Source: Platerodrilus igneus (taxonomy: Eukaryota; Arthropoda; Insecta; Coleoptera; Lycidae). Taken from it: 64,000 bases of DNA. The DNA lies in assembly GCA_036346225.1 (NCBI GenBank), contig JARFIW010001082.1, positions 2,914,001-2,978,000 on the forward strand, in the 5' to 3' direction. The position numbers were made by a program, and so were the translations under genes. Position 1 is the stretch's first letter. Each line of letters begins with the position of its first letter. The notes below the pieces were generated by a model that was not told the origin of the DNA, searched no databases, and saw only the letters and a program-made list of their open reading frames with translations. Positions 31,301 through 41,306 of the stretch are shown one piece after another.

Positions 31301-32670
31301 TCTACCATTTTGGACCGTACCAATCTAGCGCTTGCTATAATTCGCCATTTTTAACGACATCCACAAATGTTTGAACAGCCAGTTCGAAAAAGCTATCTTG
31401 TGCCGTCGGGTATGACAATCTAACTAATCTGGCCATGTCAGCTTCGAATTCTTGCAGACTTTCATTTGTTTTTAGCGAGCGGTTCTTTTTTTGTGCATGA
31501 TAAACCTGTTGAAGGTGAGCGTCTCCATAACTCATCTCAAGCTTCGATATTAAAAGATTCCCCCCGTAGGGCCACTATTAATGGAATAACCTTCTCTTTG
31601 TTGCACCAACCGTTGGCTATTGCAGCAACTTCAATTTATTTCAAATATGACGGTCAAGGTGTTATATCACCGAATGTGGGTGGCTTCACTCTAAATTTTG
31701 ACAGTATTGACTCACTTCCTTCTATGCTTTTTATGTCAGGGATGTTCTGGTTTACAACTTGATTTGGCAATTCAAGTGGCCGCGAGTTACATATCCCCCA
31801 TATTAAAATGTATATAAAATTAAACGCATTTATTATGTCTTAGAAATAGAATGTTACATTGTATTAAATGAAGGTTATAATTAAAGGTTAATCAGAGTTC
31901 GTATCAGAAATAAGAAAGGAAGCAACTACTTTGTATTCCAGGCGAAATCTGATACTGCAGGTGCAGAAACAATGAACTGGATTAAAGCAGTCTTAATTAA
32001 AATTACTTAGAACAGGACATTATATATTTATCAAGAAGTAGCAGACGGTGAGACCTGCACTTTCCCACAAGATGATGTGAGAGCAAGGATTATATATAAA
32101 CCGTGAGGAGCTCCTGATGGTCAGTCAGTCATCGAACTTCATAACTTAAACATTGTTGGTGGTTCAAGCTACTCACCGTACCTTTTAATTATTAATTATT
32201 GATATTAACTTCAAGTATTTTTGGCAATTTCGATTACCTAATGTTTAATGAATATAAACGTCTAAGTTGTAACAGAAATGAGTCATTTTTTGTAATTATA
32301 CAATTAAAAATAAATTTGATAGAAGTGATTTTGGCGACAAAACTTTTTAAAAAGAAGCTCGTATAGGCCCAAAACCTATCTCGCGTTGTTAGTGAAATGA
32401 TTTGTTCTTGCAGCCTCATCACATGTTCTTCCATTTTTACCAATGTACTGTCGAACATTTGCTCAACTGTTTTTACCTGTTCAGTGAAATCTTCTTTCAA
32501 TGCAATGCAGCTTTCCATTAATCTTTATTCTAACGTGGCTGTATTTTCATTCAACTTTTCTTCCATTTTCTTGGCATTTTCACTTAACCTTTCTTCCATT
32601 TTTCAGCATTTTCACTTAACTTTTCTTCTATTTTGTCACACCATACCACTTTTCGGCAAATAGGTCTTCA
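31300..32670 (-). pseudogene. gypsy Gag of the minus-strand element, split by a solo LTR
   Basis: Read downward, 32670-32518 encodes a Lys/Glu coiled-coil with KMEEKL.EN repeats, followed by EDFTEQVKTVEQMF and MRLQEQIISL to about 32386. There the solo LTR 31785-32381 interrupts it. Beyond it the gene goes on: QIEVAAIANGWCNKEKVIPL (31630-31560 region), SYGDAHLQQVYHAQ and NESLQEFEADMARLVRLSYP (31520-31410). These are the familiar capsid motifs of arthropod gypsy Gag. Stops and frame changes are scattered throughout. Confidence 0.8.
31785..32381 (+). mobile_element. solo LTR inserted in gag, TSD cgcg
   Basis: A 597-bp unit starting AGTTACATATCCCCC, flanked by cgcg at 31781-31784 and 32382-32385. 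Its 3' end (cctatct) corresponds to ccttaact of the related LTR at 36485-37056. A TATA box (ttatatataaacc, about 32089) precedes a gtcagtcagtcatc initiator-like site. AGTTA...TAACT ends are typical of errantivirus-type gypsy LTRs. Confidence 0.75.
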
Positions 32671-32729
32671 AGTAATACCCCGAATTCTGTTTTTAGATGT
32701 TGGAATTGCAATCATCCGAAGCATACGTC

Positions 32730-33000
32730 TCCTAATAGTTCTTGGACCCAAGTTTTGCACCGCTACGGGTGCAGCCTCAAGGCGGTGACCCGACGCGACT
32801 GCCTAAAGCTTCCATCAAACCGTCGGTAGGGTTTTCGGACCGAGACAAAACCCCCTACTTTGACCTTAGTCTCGGATTCTTTCTTACAGAGTCTGAACGC
32901 TCAATCCCGTTCCGTCCTAGATTTTATGCGTGCCAATATTCGTGACGACGAACGCCCATATCTGTCCGTTTAGATTTTAAATTATTGTACTCAAGATATT
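32730..33000 (+). pseudogene. plus-strand gypsy gag-pol junction fragment
   Basis: The bases around 32885-32975 encode SRSVLDFMRANIRDDERPY then LSV, close to VLDFILASSREDDRPYLTV at the start of the protease in the complete gypsy element. It is a fragment of a related but different element, probably another insertion. Confidence 0.55.
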
Positions 33001-33014
33001 CCTGTCGAGTCGGT

Positions 33015-33540
33015 AATGGTAGATGTAGCTGAAGTAACGATAACCTCTAATACTTTCAGAGAAGGGTCTGTTGAGATTAGTGAAACCGTATCGTTATTGC
33101 CTATTGCTATTGTCAAAATTTTACCCATTCCTCTTTCTTTATCTCTTGTCGTCGAAAAAGCAGTTCTTATTGTGGCTGAGGTTTTGCTTGTTCCTACTCG
33201 TTTTTTCTAACATTGATAAAATTCTACTTAGTTCTGTTCCTTTATCTACTGTTCTTCTATATACTGTTGATAAATGTATACTTGCTTTTACTTCTTTTTC
33301 TAACATTAACGAAGTTTTTCCTGATCCTGCTCCTTTTGATGAAGTTTTTCTTGGTTCTGTTTCCTTATCTAACGTAACTGAAGTGTTCTCTGATTCTGTT
33401 TCTTTTTGTAAGGTTGATACTTTTACAGCCAATATTGTTCCTTTTTTGACCGTTGACTTTCTTACGCCCAATCCAAAAACGAACGGCTTTCGATTGGAAG
33501 ATATAGACGATTTCTTTTTTGTCTTCATTTTGACATAAAA
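33015..33540. repeat. imperfect 30-40 bp repeats, coding uncertain
   Basis: Variants of gaagtttttc.tg.ttctg.t and tctaacgtaactgaagt recur four to six times. Both strands are open over much of it: minus, a Lys/Ser/Thr-rich 129-codon frame; plus, hydrophobic frames. Neither matches a family I know. It sits next to the protease fragment and may be decayed element sequence. Confidence 0.35.
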
Positions 33541-33549
33541 TGTACAATT

Positions 33550-34655
33550 TTATGTTTGACCGCTCTTCCTTATCTGACGTTAATGGTCCACCGATAATTT
33601 TGGATTCCTGTCGGTAATTTGCTCCTTGTTCTTCGACTACTTTCCGATCAAATTTTAAATGCGTTTATTTTGGGGACATTGGGTAATTTTGTAAAGCAAA
33701 TATGCATTTAGACTAGTTAACTCAAGCCTCAAAACAATATTTGCTACTCTTTGAACAATTTTCTTAAAAACAGTACTACGCAGAATAGTAGTCGGCCCAA
33801 TCGACATTTCCCATATATTTAGTCTAATTAACAATAACAGTTGAATCGTTTACTACTTGATGATTTGCCTCACCCGCTCTTCCATTTACTGGTTGAGTAC
33901 CTGAAAGGTCTCAAGTGCTAAGTGGTGTGACCACTCGTTTGACTTACAATACTAACAATAGTAAATATACAGATCTCCAAATAAATGGAACGTTTTCATG
34001 AAACTTAGGTGTTATATCGACTCGGGTAAAAACTTTCCATCATTTTAAATATTCCCTGTTAGATGCATATTGAACTTTAGCAGTTCTTGTGCAAGTAAGG
34101 ACTTTCTGGCAAGTCTGAGGAGCAAAAGAGCATGCCAAAAGCAATGTATGAATGTTGCAGGGGCAAAGGAGGTGTGTACAAACCGAGAGATGTGCAAAAA
34201 GATTGTGAATGGTGCTGGGAGTAGAATTAGTGTAGTAGTCTAGAGCTATACTCTGCATATCCTTCCAGAAAGAGGTGCTAGGATTGGTTACCTCGAAAGT
34301 GGCAACCGTCATTGGTGCTGTTGTTGTAGTTATTGTTAAGAAGTAAATATATACATAGTAAGGTGTATCTAGTGTAAATAACTATAATTGATATTTGTTT
34401 ATATATTTACTTTATATGAACCCTTACGCACAAAAATTTTAGTTGATTTCTAACCTTAGCTGCATATGTCATTGAACAATAGGCGCCAGGAATTGCGTGT
34501 AATGACTCAATAAAATACATAAATGCATGATTTGACATTAATACTACCATGCCCAAAAGAACAAAAGGGTTTCTAAAATATAATACTAATGTAAATAAAT
34601 ATGTAATAATAGACGAAAATTACTACTATTAGTACTAGAAATGGCTTTTAGTCCT
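33550..34655. other. presumed 5' untranslated region of the minus-strand gypsy element
   Basis: It lies between the primer site (34660-34677) and Gag on the minus strand. It shows no motif, apart from short minus-strand frames such as 34040-34312. Confidence 0.35.
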
Positions 34656-34659
34656 TTCG

Positions 34660-34677
34660 GGACTACGTTGGGCGCCA
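34660..34677 (-). promoter_or_regulatory. primer-binding site of the minus-strand gypsy element
   Basis: The minus strand reads TGGCGCCCAACGTAGTCC, a tRNA-Lys-type primer site that shares its first 13 bases with the PBS of the complete element. It fixes the 5' end and the direction of the older element. Confidence 0.7.
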
Positions 34678-34724
34678 AATACCCATTCCGCTCAAAACCC
34701 ATTCCACCTAAGACCCCTCTAATA

Positions 34725-35960
34725 GACTAGTTAAGTTAGTTAGGTTAGTATGTTACTTAGATTAGTTAGGATAGTTAGGTTAGTCAAGTTTGCTAAACTA
34801 CTTAGTTTATTTAGGTTAATTATTATAGTTCGATTAGTTAGATTAGTTAGTTAGGATAGTTACATTAGTTAGGTTAATTAGGTTTTTATTAGTTAGGTTG
34901 CTCAAGCTAGTTACGTTAGTCCTCTTAGTTAGGTTAGTTATTTAAGTCACGTCAGTTAACTTAGTTAGATTAGTTAGGTTATAGAGGTTAGATGTACTAT
35001 TTAGTTAGATTTGTTAGGTAATTTATTATAGTTTGATTAGTTAGATTAATTAGGTTAGTTAAGATAGTTTGGTTAATTAGTTCAATTAAGTTTTTTAATT
35101 TTTGTAGATTAGTTACACTACTTACGTCGGTTAGATTAGTTAGCTTAACTAGGCTAGTGTTGTTTGTTTAGATTAGTTAGGTTAGTTAGGATATTTACGT
35201 TAGTTATGTTAATTAGGTTTTTTAATTTTTTTAGCTTAGTTAGGTTTGTTAGGTTAGTTACAGTAGTTACGTTAGTTAGGTTAACTACGTTAGCTAGATT
35301 TGTGATGTTTGTTTAGATTAGTTAGATTGTTAACGATTAGATAGGTTAGTTAAGTTAGTAAAGGTAGTTTGGTTTTAGGTTAGCGAGGTTAAATAAGTTA
35401 ATTCAGTTAAGCCAATTAGGTTAGTTAGGTCAGTTGTAGAATTTGTTGAAACGACATCTGGGAGTTGTTCGGACCTAGAAGATTTCGTCGAATCAGATCA
35501 AGATCACTTCGTCCTAGTAGACCTCATCGAAATAAAAGATAAGCTTGTAAAGATAAGTTTGCAATATCAAATTAGTCAAGTTATTCAAGCTATCCAAGTT
35601 AGCCGGGTCATCCGACAACCAGACCACTTAGGGACTTCCAGTATCACTTATGGTCCCTTACGACCACTTAGGGATACTTAGAGTCATCTAGGGCCACTTA
35701 GGGCTACTTAAACCCGCTTATGTCCGCTTATGCCCGCTTTGAACCACTTAGGACCGCTTACTACAATCTAGTGTCTCTTAGGATCCCCTACTGCCAGTTA
35801 GAGACATTTAGGGTCAGCCAGTGTCAGCTAGGATATGTTAGGACCAGTCAGGGTCAATCAGTTTCAGGTAGGACCATCTAGCTCCAGTTAGGACCAATTA
35901 GGACCAGTTAGAACCCATTAAGACCAGTTAGTTAAGTTGAGGCAGTTAGGTCAGTTATGA
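34725..35960 (+). repeat. TTAG-rich composite minisatellite, block B
   Basis: This has the same order of sub-repeats as block A: gttagttagg units (34730-35430), anchor (gttgttcggacctagaagat, about 35465-35560), ttcaagctatccaagttagcc (35580-35610), ccacttaggg 10-mers (35620-35790) and gaccagttagg units (35830-35940). It begins about 50 bases beyond the primer site of the minus-strand gypsy element. Confidence 0.8.
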
Positions 35961-36480
35961 ATGCATCAATGTGAAATAGCTGAATCCAACCTGCACAGAC
36001 AATCTCTACTGTCAGCTATTCAGTTATTTTTGAGAACATTTCTTAATAGTATGATTGCTTGAATCTGATATTTAATATTATTTAATGTAAGAATTTATTT
36101 ACCTTTGGAAGCATTTCTAGGGAATTAGATTGCGAGACTAGATGTTTGACTCTTATTTTGTAACAAGTTATTTATTTTGGATAACATTTCCAAGTAATTA
36201 GATTGCGCTAACGTGAGGTTTTAATTGTTATTTGATGTTACAAGAATTTTATTTTTTAAATAATCTTAATCAAGATAAAGTATTAATATTTATCGAGACT
36301 AAGGTTAGTTGCCACGACTTTATTTTTTAGTAATAGTTCTAAGGTTTTTTTCCATTTCAATTGATAAGTAGCGGTGTTTACACGTATACCCTTTTTTTGC
36401 TATATAAAATCGTTTTGGTGATCGGCTATCATAAGTACTATTTTATTTATACAATACTAAACTTAAATTTTAAGCAGAAA
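35961..36480. other. AT-rich flank with a short diverged repeat
   Basis: The string aagcatttctagggaattagattgcg (about 36110) recurs diverged as aacatttccaagtaattagattgcg (about 36184). No gene is seen. Confidence 0.4.
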
Positions 36481-36484
36481 CGCG

Positions 36485-37056
36485 AGTTATGGGATCCCCC
36501 ATCTATTATACATATAAAACTAATATAGATATTAGGAAATACTAGGACAGTACAACAATGTCATAAAAGACAAATTGCAACAATTTATTACATTATATTA
36601 TGATGATTTCAGTTCCCACGAGTGGAAACGCTACAAAGTAGCACAAGGGTAAGTGACACTGCAGATGTCAGGTCACAGACGGTCGTAGGATGTCACGTAC
36701 CGAGATTACGCAGAATAAGCCTGCAACATTGTAATTATGAATAGCTTTTAAGATAGCAACTAAGTATTATGAATAGAGTCAAGTGTAGGCGGACATTAGG
36801 TCCGCAGGTTCCCACAGAATTGTAAAGAGGTAGGGAGATTATAAAAAGGCCGGGAGCTCCACTCCCAGTCAGTTCATCAAACGTTCAGCTTTTGCATTGC
36901 AGTTCGTAGATAACTCACTGTACAACTAATTAATAAATTCGACTTAGAATAAATTAATTCAAGATTGTAATTGTTCAAATCTGTAATAACAAATAAATGT
37001 GTTAAAGTTCAAAGAGTCTTTTTAAAAAGGACCGCTCAAAGCCACGAACCTTAACT
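36485..37056 (+). mobile_element. solo LTR, TSD cgcg
   Basis: A 572-bp unit from AGTTATGGGATCCCCC to CCTTAACT, flanked by cgcg at 36481-36484 and 37057-37060. It has a TATA box (gattataaaaagg, about 36839) and an initiator-like cagtcagttcatc about 30 bases later. It belongs to the same family as the solo LTR at 31785, in the same orientation. Confidence 0.78.
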
Positions 37057-37060
37057 CGCG

Positions 37061-37990
37061 TTGGAAATTATACCAATTGTAAATTACTTAATGATTGCAG
37101 ATCTTGTAAAACAGCTTCCATCTTAAAATTTCAGATAAATGTTAACTGCAATCTGGAGAGCAATCTCAAACACTGCAATTACATAAAAATTTACAATATA
37201 AATACCATTTTTAAATTTAAACGCACATCAAAATGTTTAGAATTGCATAATTAAACGAGGTTATAAATTTTTGCTGTTATGCATACTAACCTCAGTATAT
37301 ACCTGGCGCACAGTTGCTGTCACTGTTTGCATGCACTATGAATATGTGAACTATAAAATTGATAAAACTTTTAGCTCCATCTTATTTTATCTGCTCTGTT
37401 TTACTTGACACTCTGTAACTATGATATTAATCCGGAATTTAGATTGAATAGAATGTCATTTATTAAACTAGATTTTAAGGATTTCAAAGATACGGATACG
37501 GCCACCTTCACTGTTAAAAATACAAGTTAACAAAAAAAAGACAGTTCGACATGATAAATTGCAACCATTTGTTATGTTCTTAAATAAAATAGTTTGTAGT
37601 TAAATTGAAATTACTGAATATTTTATTTTGCGTATTATCCTTCTCGTGTAAACTTTGCATTTTGTTTCACTAAATGGGTTTATACAATAAATAAATTTAT
37701 TTAGCAAAATGGATGTTTTCACAGTAATAATAATGCATTATTCTAAAAGATTGTTTGAAAAGTTTTAAAAAATTAAGGTATCAAATTTCAAATTGAAAAA
37801 TACTATGGTACGATCCGCTCTGTCGCATTTTTGAACGCATCTTTAAAAAAAGTTGTCTTATGACATTTGACCCTGACAATTGAAATAAGGTTCATCAATA
37901 TACTTTGCCTATTCTCGACGCTTTTGGGGTCAGTTTTTCGTTTTAAAAATGATAATTTAAGTATTATTCTTCTAATCAGTGAGACTTAAT
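37061..37990. other. AT-rich upstream region of CAMKMT
   Basis: No repeats or genes are recognised. It presumably contains the promoter for the exon ending at 38002 and/or CAMKMT, but no core promoter element can be picked with confidence. Confidence 0.35.
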
Positions 37991-38002
37991 AGTTTTTAAA
38001 AT
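37975..38002 (+). other. possible first exon end (splice donor at 38003)
   Basis: The sequence ...TTTTTAAAAT/gtaagtac gives a strong donor right after AT. Joined to the WBP4 exon that starts with G at 44943, this would make AAAATGGCTGAC, a good start context in frame with WBP4. It is not in phase with CAMKMT as a coding exon but could serve as a 5' UTR exon. Evidence is limited to donor strength and phase. Confidence 0.35.
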
Positions 38003-38261
38003 GTAAGTACTTTGAAATTATTGATATATTGTTTCCAGTTTACTAATTACTTAGTTTTAATTCAAAATTAACTGGATATGTTCTAACTTCGGCCAGAAGT
38101 CTTCTGTGTTTATTTTGAATTTTTCCTATATATGTTAAGATTAAAAGCATGAAGGAATCATAGCAATTGCCCTTTTTTTTTGTTAATAGATTAGTAATTG
38201 TTTGAACTGCCTTTTAGGCTCCATTTCTGCTCAAGCTTTACAAAAACAGAATGCTAAATTT

Positions 38262-39298
38262 ATGGACCAAAATAATAAAAGACAGGAAATACGTTCAAAT
38301 GGTAGCATTGATATAAATGAAGTTTTAAGTACCAATAAAAATGAAAAGAAAAAAGTTGCTCGTAAACGTTGGGCAATTTTGGCAAAGGCGTTGAAGGTCT
38401 GTTTAAAAATAAAATAAAGTAGTGTTGTGTAAATTATTATAATTGCTTTGTATAGAGTCCATCTGGAAGTGAACCGTCAAGTCCTACAGATGAATTTTCT
38501 GTTCGACGTATTTCTTCCTTCATGCTTTTAACTACAGAATTACTTGGCAATGTTAATTTTCATGTGACTGATTTGTCCGTTCAGGATCAAATAAAAAAGC
38601 GAGTTTGGTATAAATATTGTATGACTGTAGCTCATTCAAACTACTTTGTTAATGTAGGACATAGAATGAGAACATTTTCAGCTGAAGATTTAATGGGCTT
38701 TAACAATACAGGGAATGTTTGTATCTGGCCATCTGAAGAAACCTTAACGTATTATATTGGTGCTAATTTATCTATAATATATGGTAAATCAGTATTAGAA
38801 TTAGGTGGAGGTATGTCATGCCTAGCAGGGCTTATCTGTGCAAAATATGGTGCTGCTAATAATGTAACTTTAAGCGATGGCAATAAAATATCCATTGAAA
38901 ACGTACAAATTAGTTTGTATAATAATGAATTTTCATGTCCAGTAACTTGTAAAGTTCTTAAATGGCAAGAATATTATAAAGTTAATGACAAATTTGATAT
39001 AATATTGTGTGCAGATTGCTTGTTTTTTGATGAAGGACGTGTTCATCTAATTGATTGTTTATGGCATGTTATGTCTTTTAAAAGTTTAGCACTTGTTATG
39101 GCTCCTAAGAGAGGAAGCACACTTCAAAATTTTATTATGCAAGCAGAAGAAAAGGGTTTTTTTTGTAAACAAATTACAAATTATCACAGTATTGTATGGG
39201 AGAAACATTTAGCTTTACTAGATAATTGTGAATATGATGAAAATATCCATTATCCTATATTGATAAAATTGACCAAGTCCCAAGTGTCCTTAGAATAA
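38262..39298 (+). CDS. CAMKMT: calmodulin-lysine N-methyltransferase (two exons)
   Basis: Two exons, 38262-38396 and 38456-39298, separated by a 59-bp intron (aag/gtctgt ... ttgtatag/agt), give 325 residues against 323 in human CAMKMT. The start is ATG 38262; the frame upstream reaches an acceptor-like cttttag at 38217, so a 5' UTR exon may exist. The order of motifs is that of the family: ARKRWAILAKALK near the N-terminus, FSVRRISSF, then NTGNVCIWPSEETLTYY. Next is the SAM-binding motif I VLELGGGMSCLAGL, then LSDGNKISIENV (acidic loop), FDIILCADCLFFDE and a C-terminal NIHYPILIKLTK. The enzyme is a class I methyltransferase known to trimethylate a lysine of calmodulin (Lys115) in cytosol or nucleus. 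No lesion is visible; it looks like a functional host gene. Confidence 0.93.
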
Positions 39299-40550
39299 AT
39301 TTGTAGTAAATGTTATCTATAAAAAATTAACCATTTAACCCCAAAATCTAGTCGAATTTTGTGACCTATTTAACCTTATCTGTGATAAATAACTAGTGTT
39401 AATTTTCTTGTATTATTACTAGGTGGTGCTTGGCAACCATCATTTTCAAAATGTAAAAATATACATTACCTTACCATTTACAGGGTGCAAAATTGTGTTG
39501 TCTGAGGGTGGTCTAAGCGTTAGTAAATTTTAATAATTGAATGTCACGTAAGGTTGAACTTTATTATTTATTGTGTGAAAGTATATATTTTTATAAAAAA
39601 ATTTTGTCCTGTATATGTCATAATTGGTGCATTGTGCTTTTGTGTATGTGTGGAAATTGTATTTTTAGATTTATAACCAACTCTTTAACAGTATTCTTTC
39701 ACGAAAGAGCCAGTTATAAATTTGACCATTATAAATGGCTTCTTCTAAACAAATTTTACAGTAGTGGCTTTTAATGTGAAACATTTTTATAAACTCTATG
39801 AGTGACATTTAGAAGAAATACCTATTGGTACATCATCTTTCAGGATGTCTAAATTTTTAAGCATCCTTCGATTGCTACAGGAATATATTTGTGCCGTTAT
39901 TTTAATTTTTAAATTTTGACTTTGGAATGTTGTAGAGCATCGAAAAATATTGCAGAATCACATAGAATAAAGTTTCTGTTTTGAATAGTTGTTTTGAATT
40001 TAAAGGTTAGCAGCAATTTTTATTTTTGAGAATTTTGAAATTCGATTTCAGATTTGGATAGATTATTGGAAAAAGTAGTGATACTTTAAAAAACCCTTGC
40101 CAAATCTGTGTTGCATTTAGCCGTCGCTTCCTTTGTATATCTGACAGTTACAAAAACTCGATACTGTCAGATATGATTGACAAAACTTTCAAGCACAATT
40201 GAAAGTTAGTTTGTATAATTACTTTCGCAACTTAAATTTTAATTTAATTTAAATGTCACAGACCTTATATTTTTTTGCTTTCAATTGTTAACTCAATTTG
40301 AAATAATCATTTAGTATTTGTATAAAGGTCTAGGTTATAATTTCATCATATTAACTGCATATCTAATATACCAACTTTAGCAGTGCTTGAGTAGGTACAC
40401 AAATGCAAATTCCTTAGTTAGGTCAATTAACGCACAATTAAACAGTGTATCCAAAACCTTTTCACTTCAGACTTCAAATATTATTATTTAATTCTTTAAT
40501 CTGCACATAAGTACATCCCCAAATCTCAACTTATCAAACTAAATTCTATT
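39299..40550. other. 3' flank of CAMKMT, one dispersed repeat
   Basis: No gene is recognised. The sequence gatactgtcagatatgattg with flanks (about 40158-40195) recurs diverged at about 58276-58310 in the same orientation, so it is part of an interspersed repeat. Confidence 0.4.
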
Positions 40551-40554
40551 GTAA

Positions 40555-41180
40555 TCAATCATCATCATCATTAACTCTTCAGTCCTGGAACCGGTTAGAC
40601 GCAACCTCCATTGTTTCTTATTCGAGTTAACCTATACATTTTCCTGAAATTCCCATTCTGCTTCTTTCACTATCTGCATGCAATAGTCTGATTCTAGGTC
40701 TACATCTATCTCTCTTTTTCCTATATCTGCATGTAATATAGCCTACACTATTCCCCAAAAATACCTTAGAACATGTCCTGCCCTTCTATTTCTCCTATTA
40801 TTTTTTTTATTTTCCACAGATATTTCTGTTTCCCTACTATTTCTATAACCTCTTTATTATTAACTTTGTCTGTTCAGGCTATCAATCATACATCTGAAGC
40901 ATCACATTCCAAAAGGCTTCTTCCTTTTCCTGTCTGCTTCTCCTACTGTCCCTATTTCATAGACGTACAGTGCTGTGCTCCACACACATGTTTTCAACAA
41001 TTTTTCCTTGTTTCTATGTTTGTTGTCTTTGAACATAGCCGATGCGCTTTCTGGTTAGATACAGCTTGGTTCCCCTTTTCTTTTTTTGTAAATATATACC
41101 CTATTTCACCGATATTCAGTGATATCTGAATGGGGTTAAGCAGCCTGTGTCTACCAAGTTCCCCCAACACAGACATTTGC
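40555..41180 (-). mobile_element. 5'-truncated LINE copy with (atc)n tail
   Basis: On the minus strand the sequence parallels the 41307-41900 LINE 3' part (shared landmarks include tacagtgctgtgct, gaaattccca and ctaggtctacatct). The coding C-terminus is decayed. The 3' end is a short (gat)n run (40559-40571), a usual tail for such LINEs. It is a separate copy from the next one. Confidence 0.7.
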
Positions 41181-41306
41181 CGAATTAATAGTTTTCCAAT
41201 AAATTCTTTTGCACAGTCAAGATTAGTCGAAAATATTGCAAATCCAACACTTGTAGTTGTTTATAATAATCATTAGGTTTAAGTACAATTATTTTTTTTG
41301 TCATAA

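Larger units (their letters stand above)
20640..34677 (-). mobile_element. old minus-strand gypsy element hosting other insertions
   Basis: Pieces of one degenerate gypsy element lie on the minus strand in the right order: primer site 34660-34677, Gag 32700-31300, then integrase 30400-30178 continuing at 20981-20700. The integrase is interrupted by a complete plus-strand gypsy element, and gag by a solo LTR. Protease, RT and RNase H are largely missing between about 31300 and 30400. I could not define its LTRs; the 3' one should lie below 20.7 kb and the 5' one above 34.68 kb. Confidence 0.7.

Noticed and set aside
34660..34677. tRNA-like sequence considered as a tRNA gene
   Set aside because: Only the 18-base complement of a tRNA-Lys 3' end is present, with no arms; it is a primer site.
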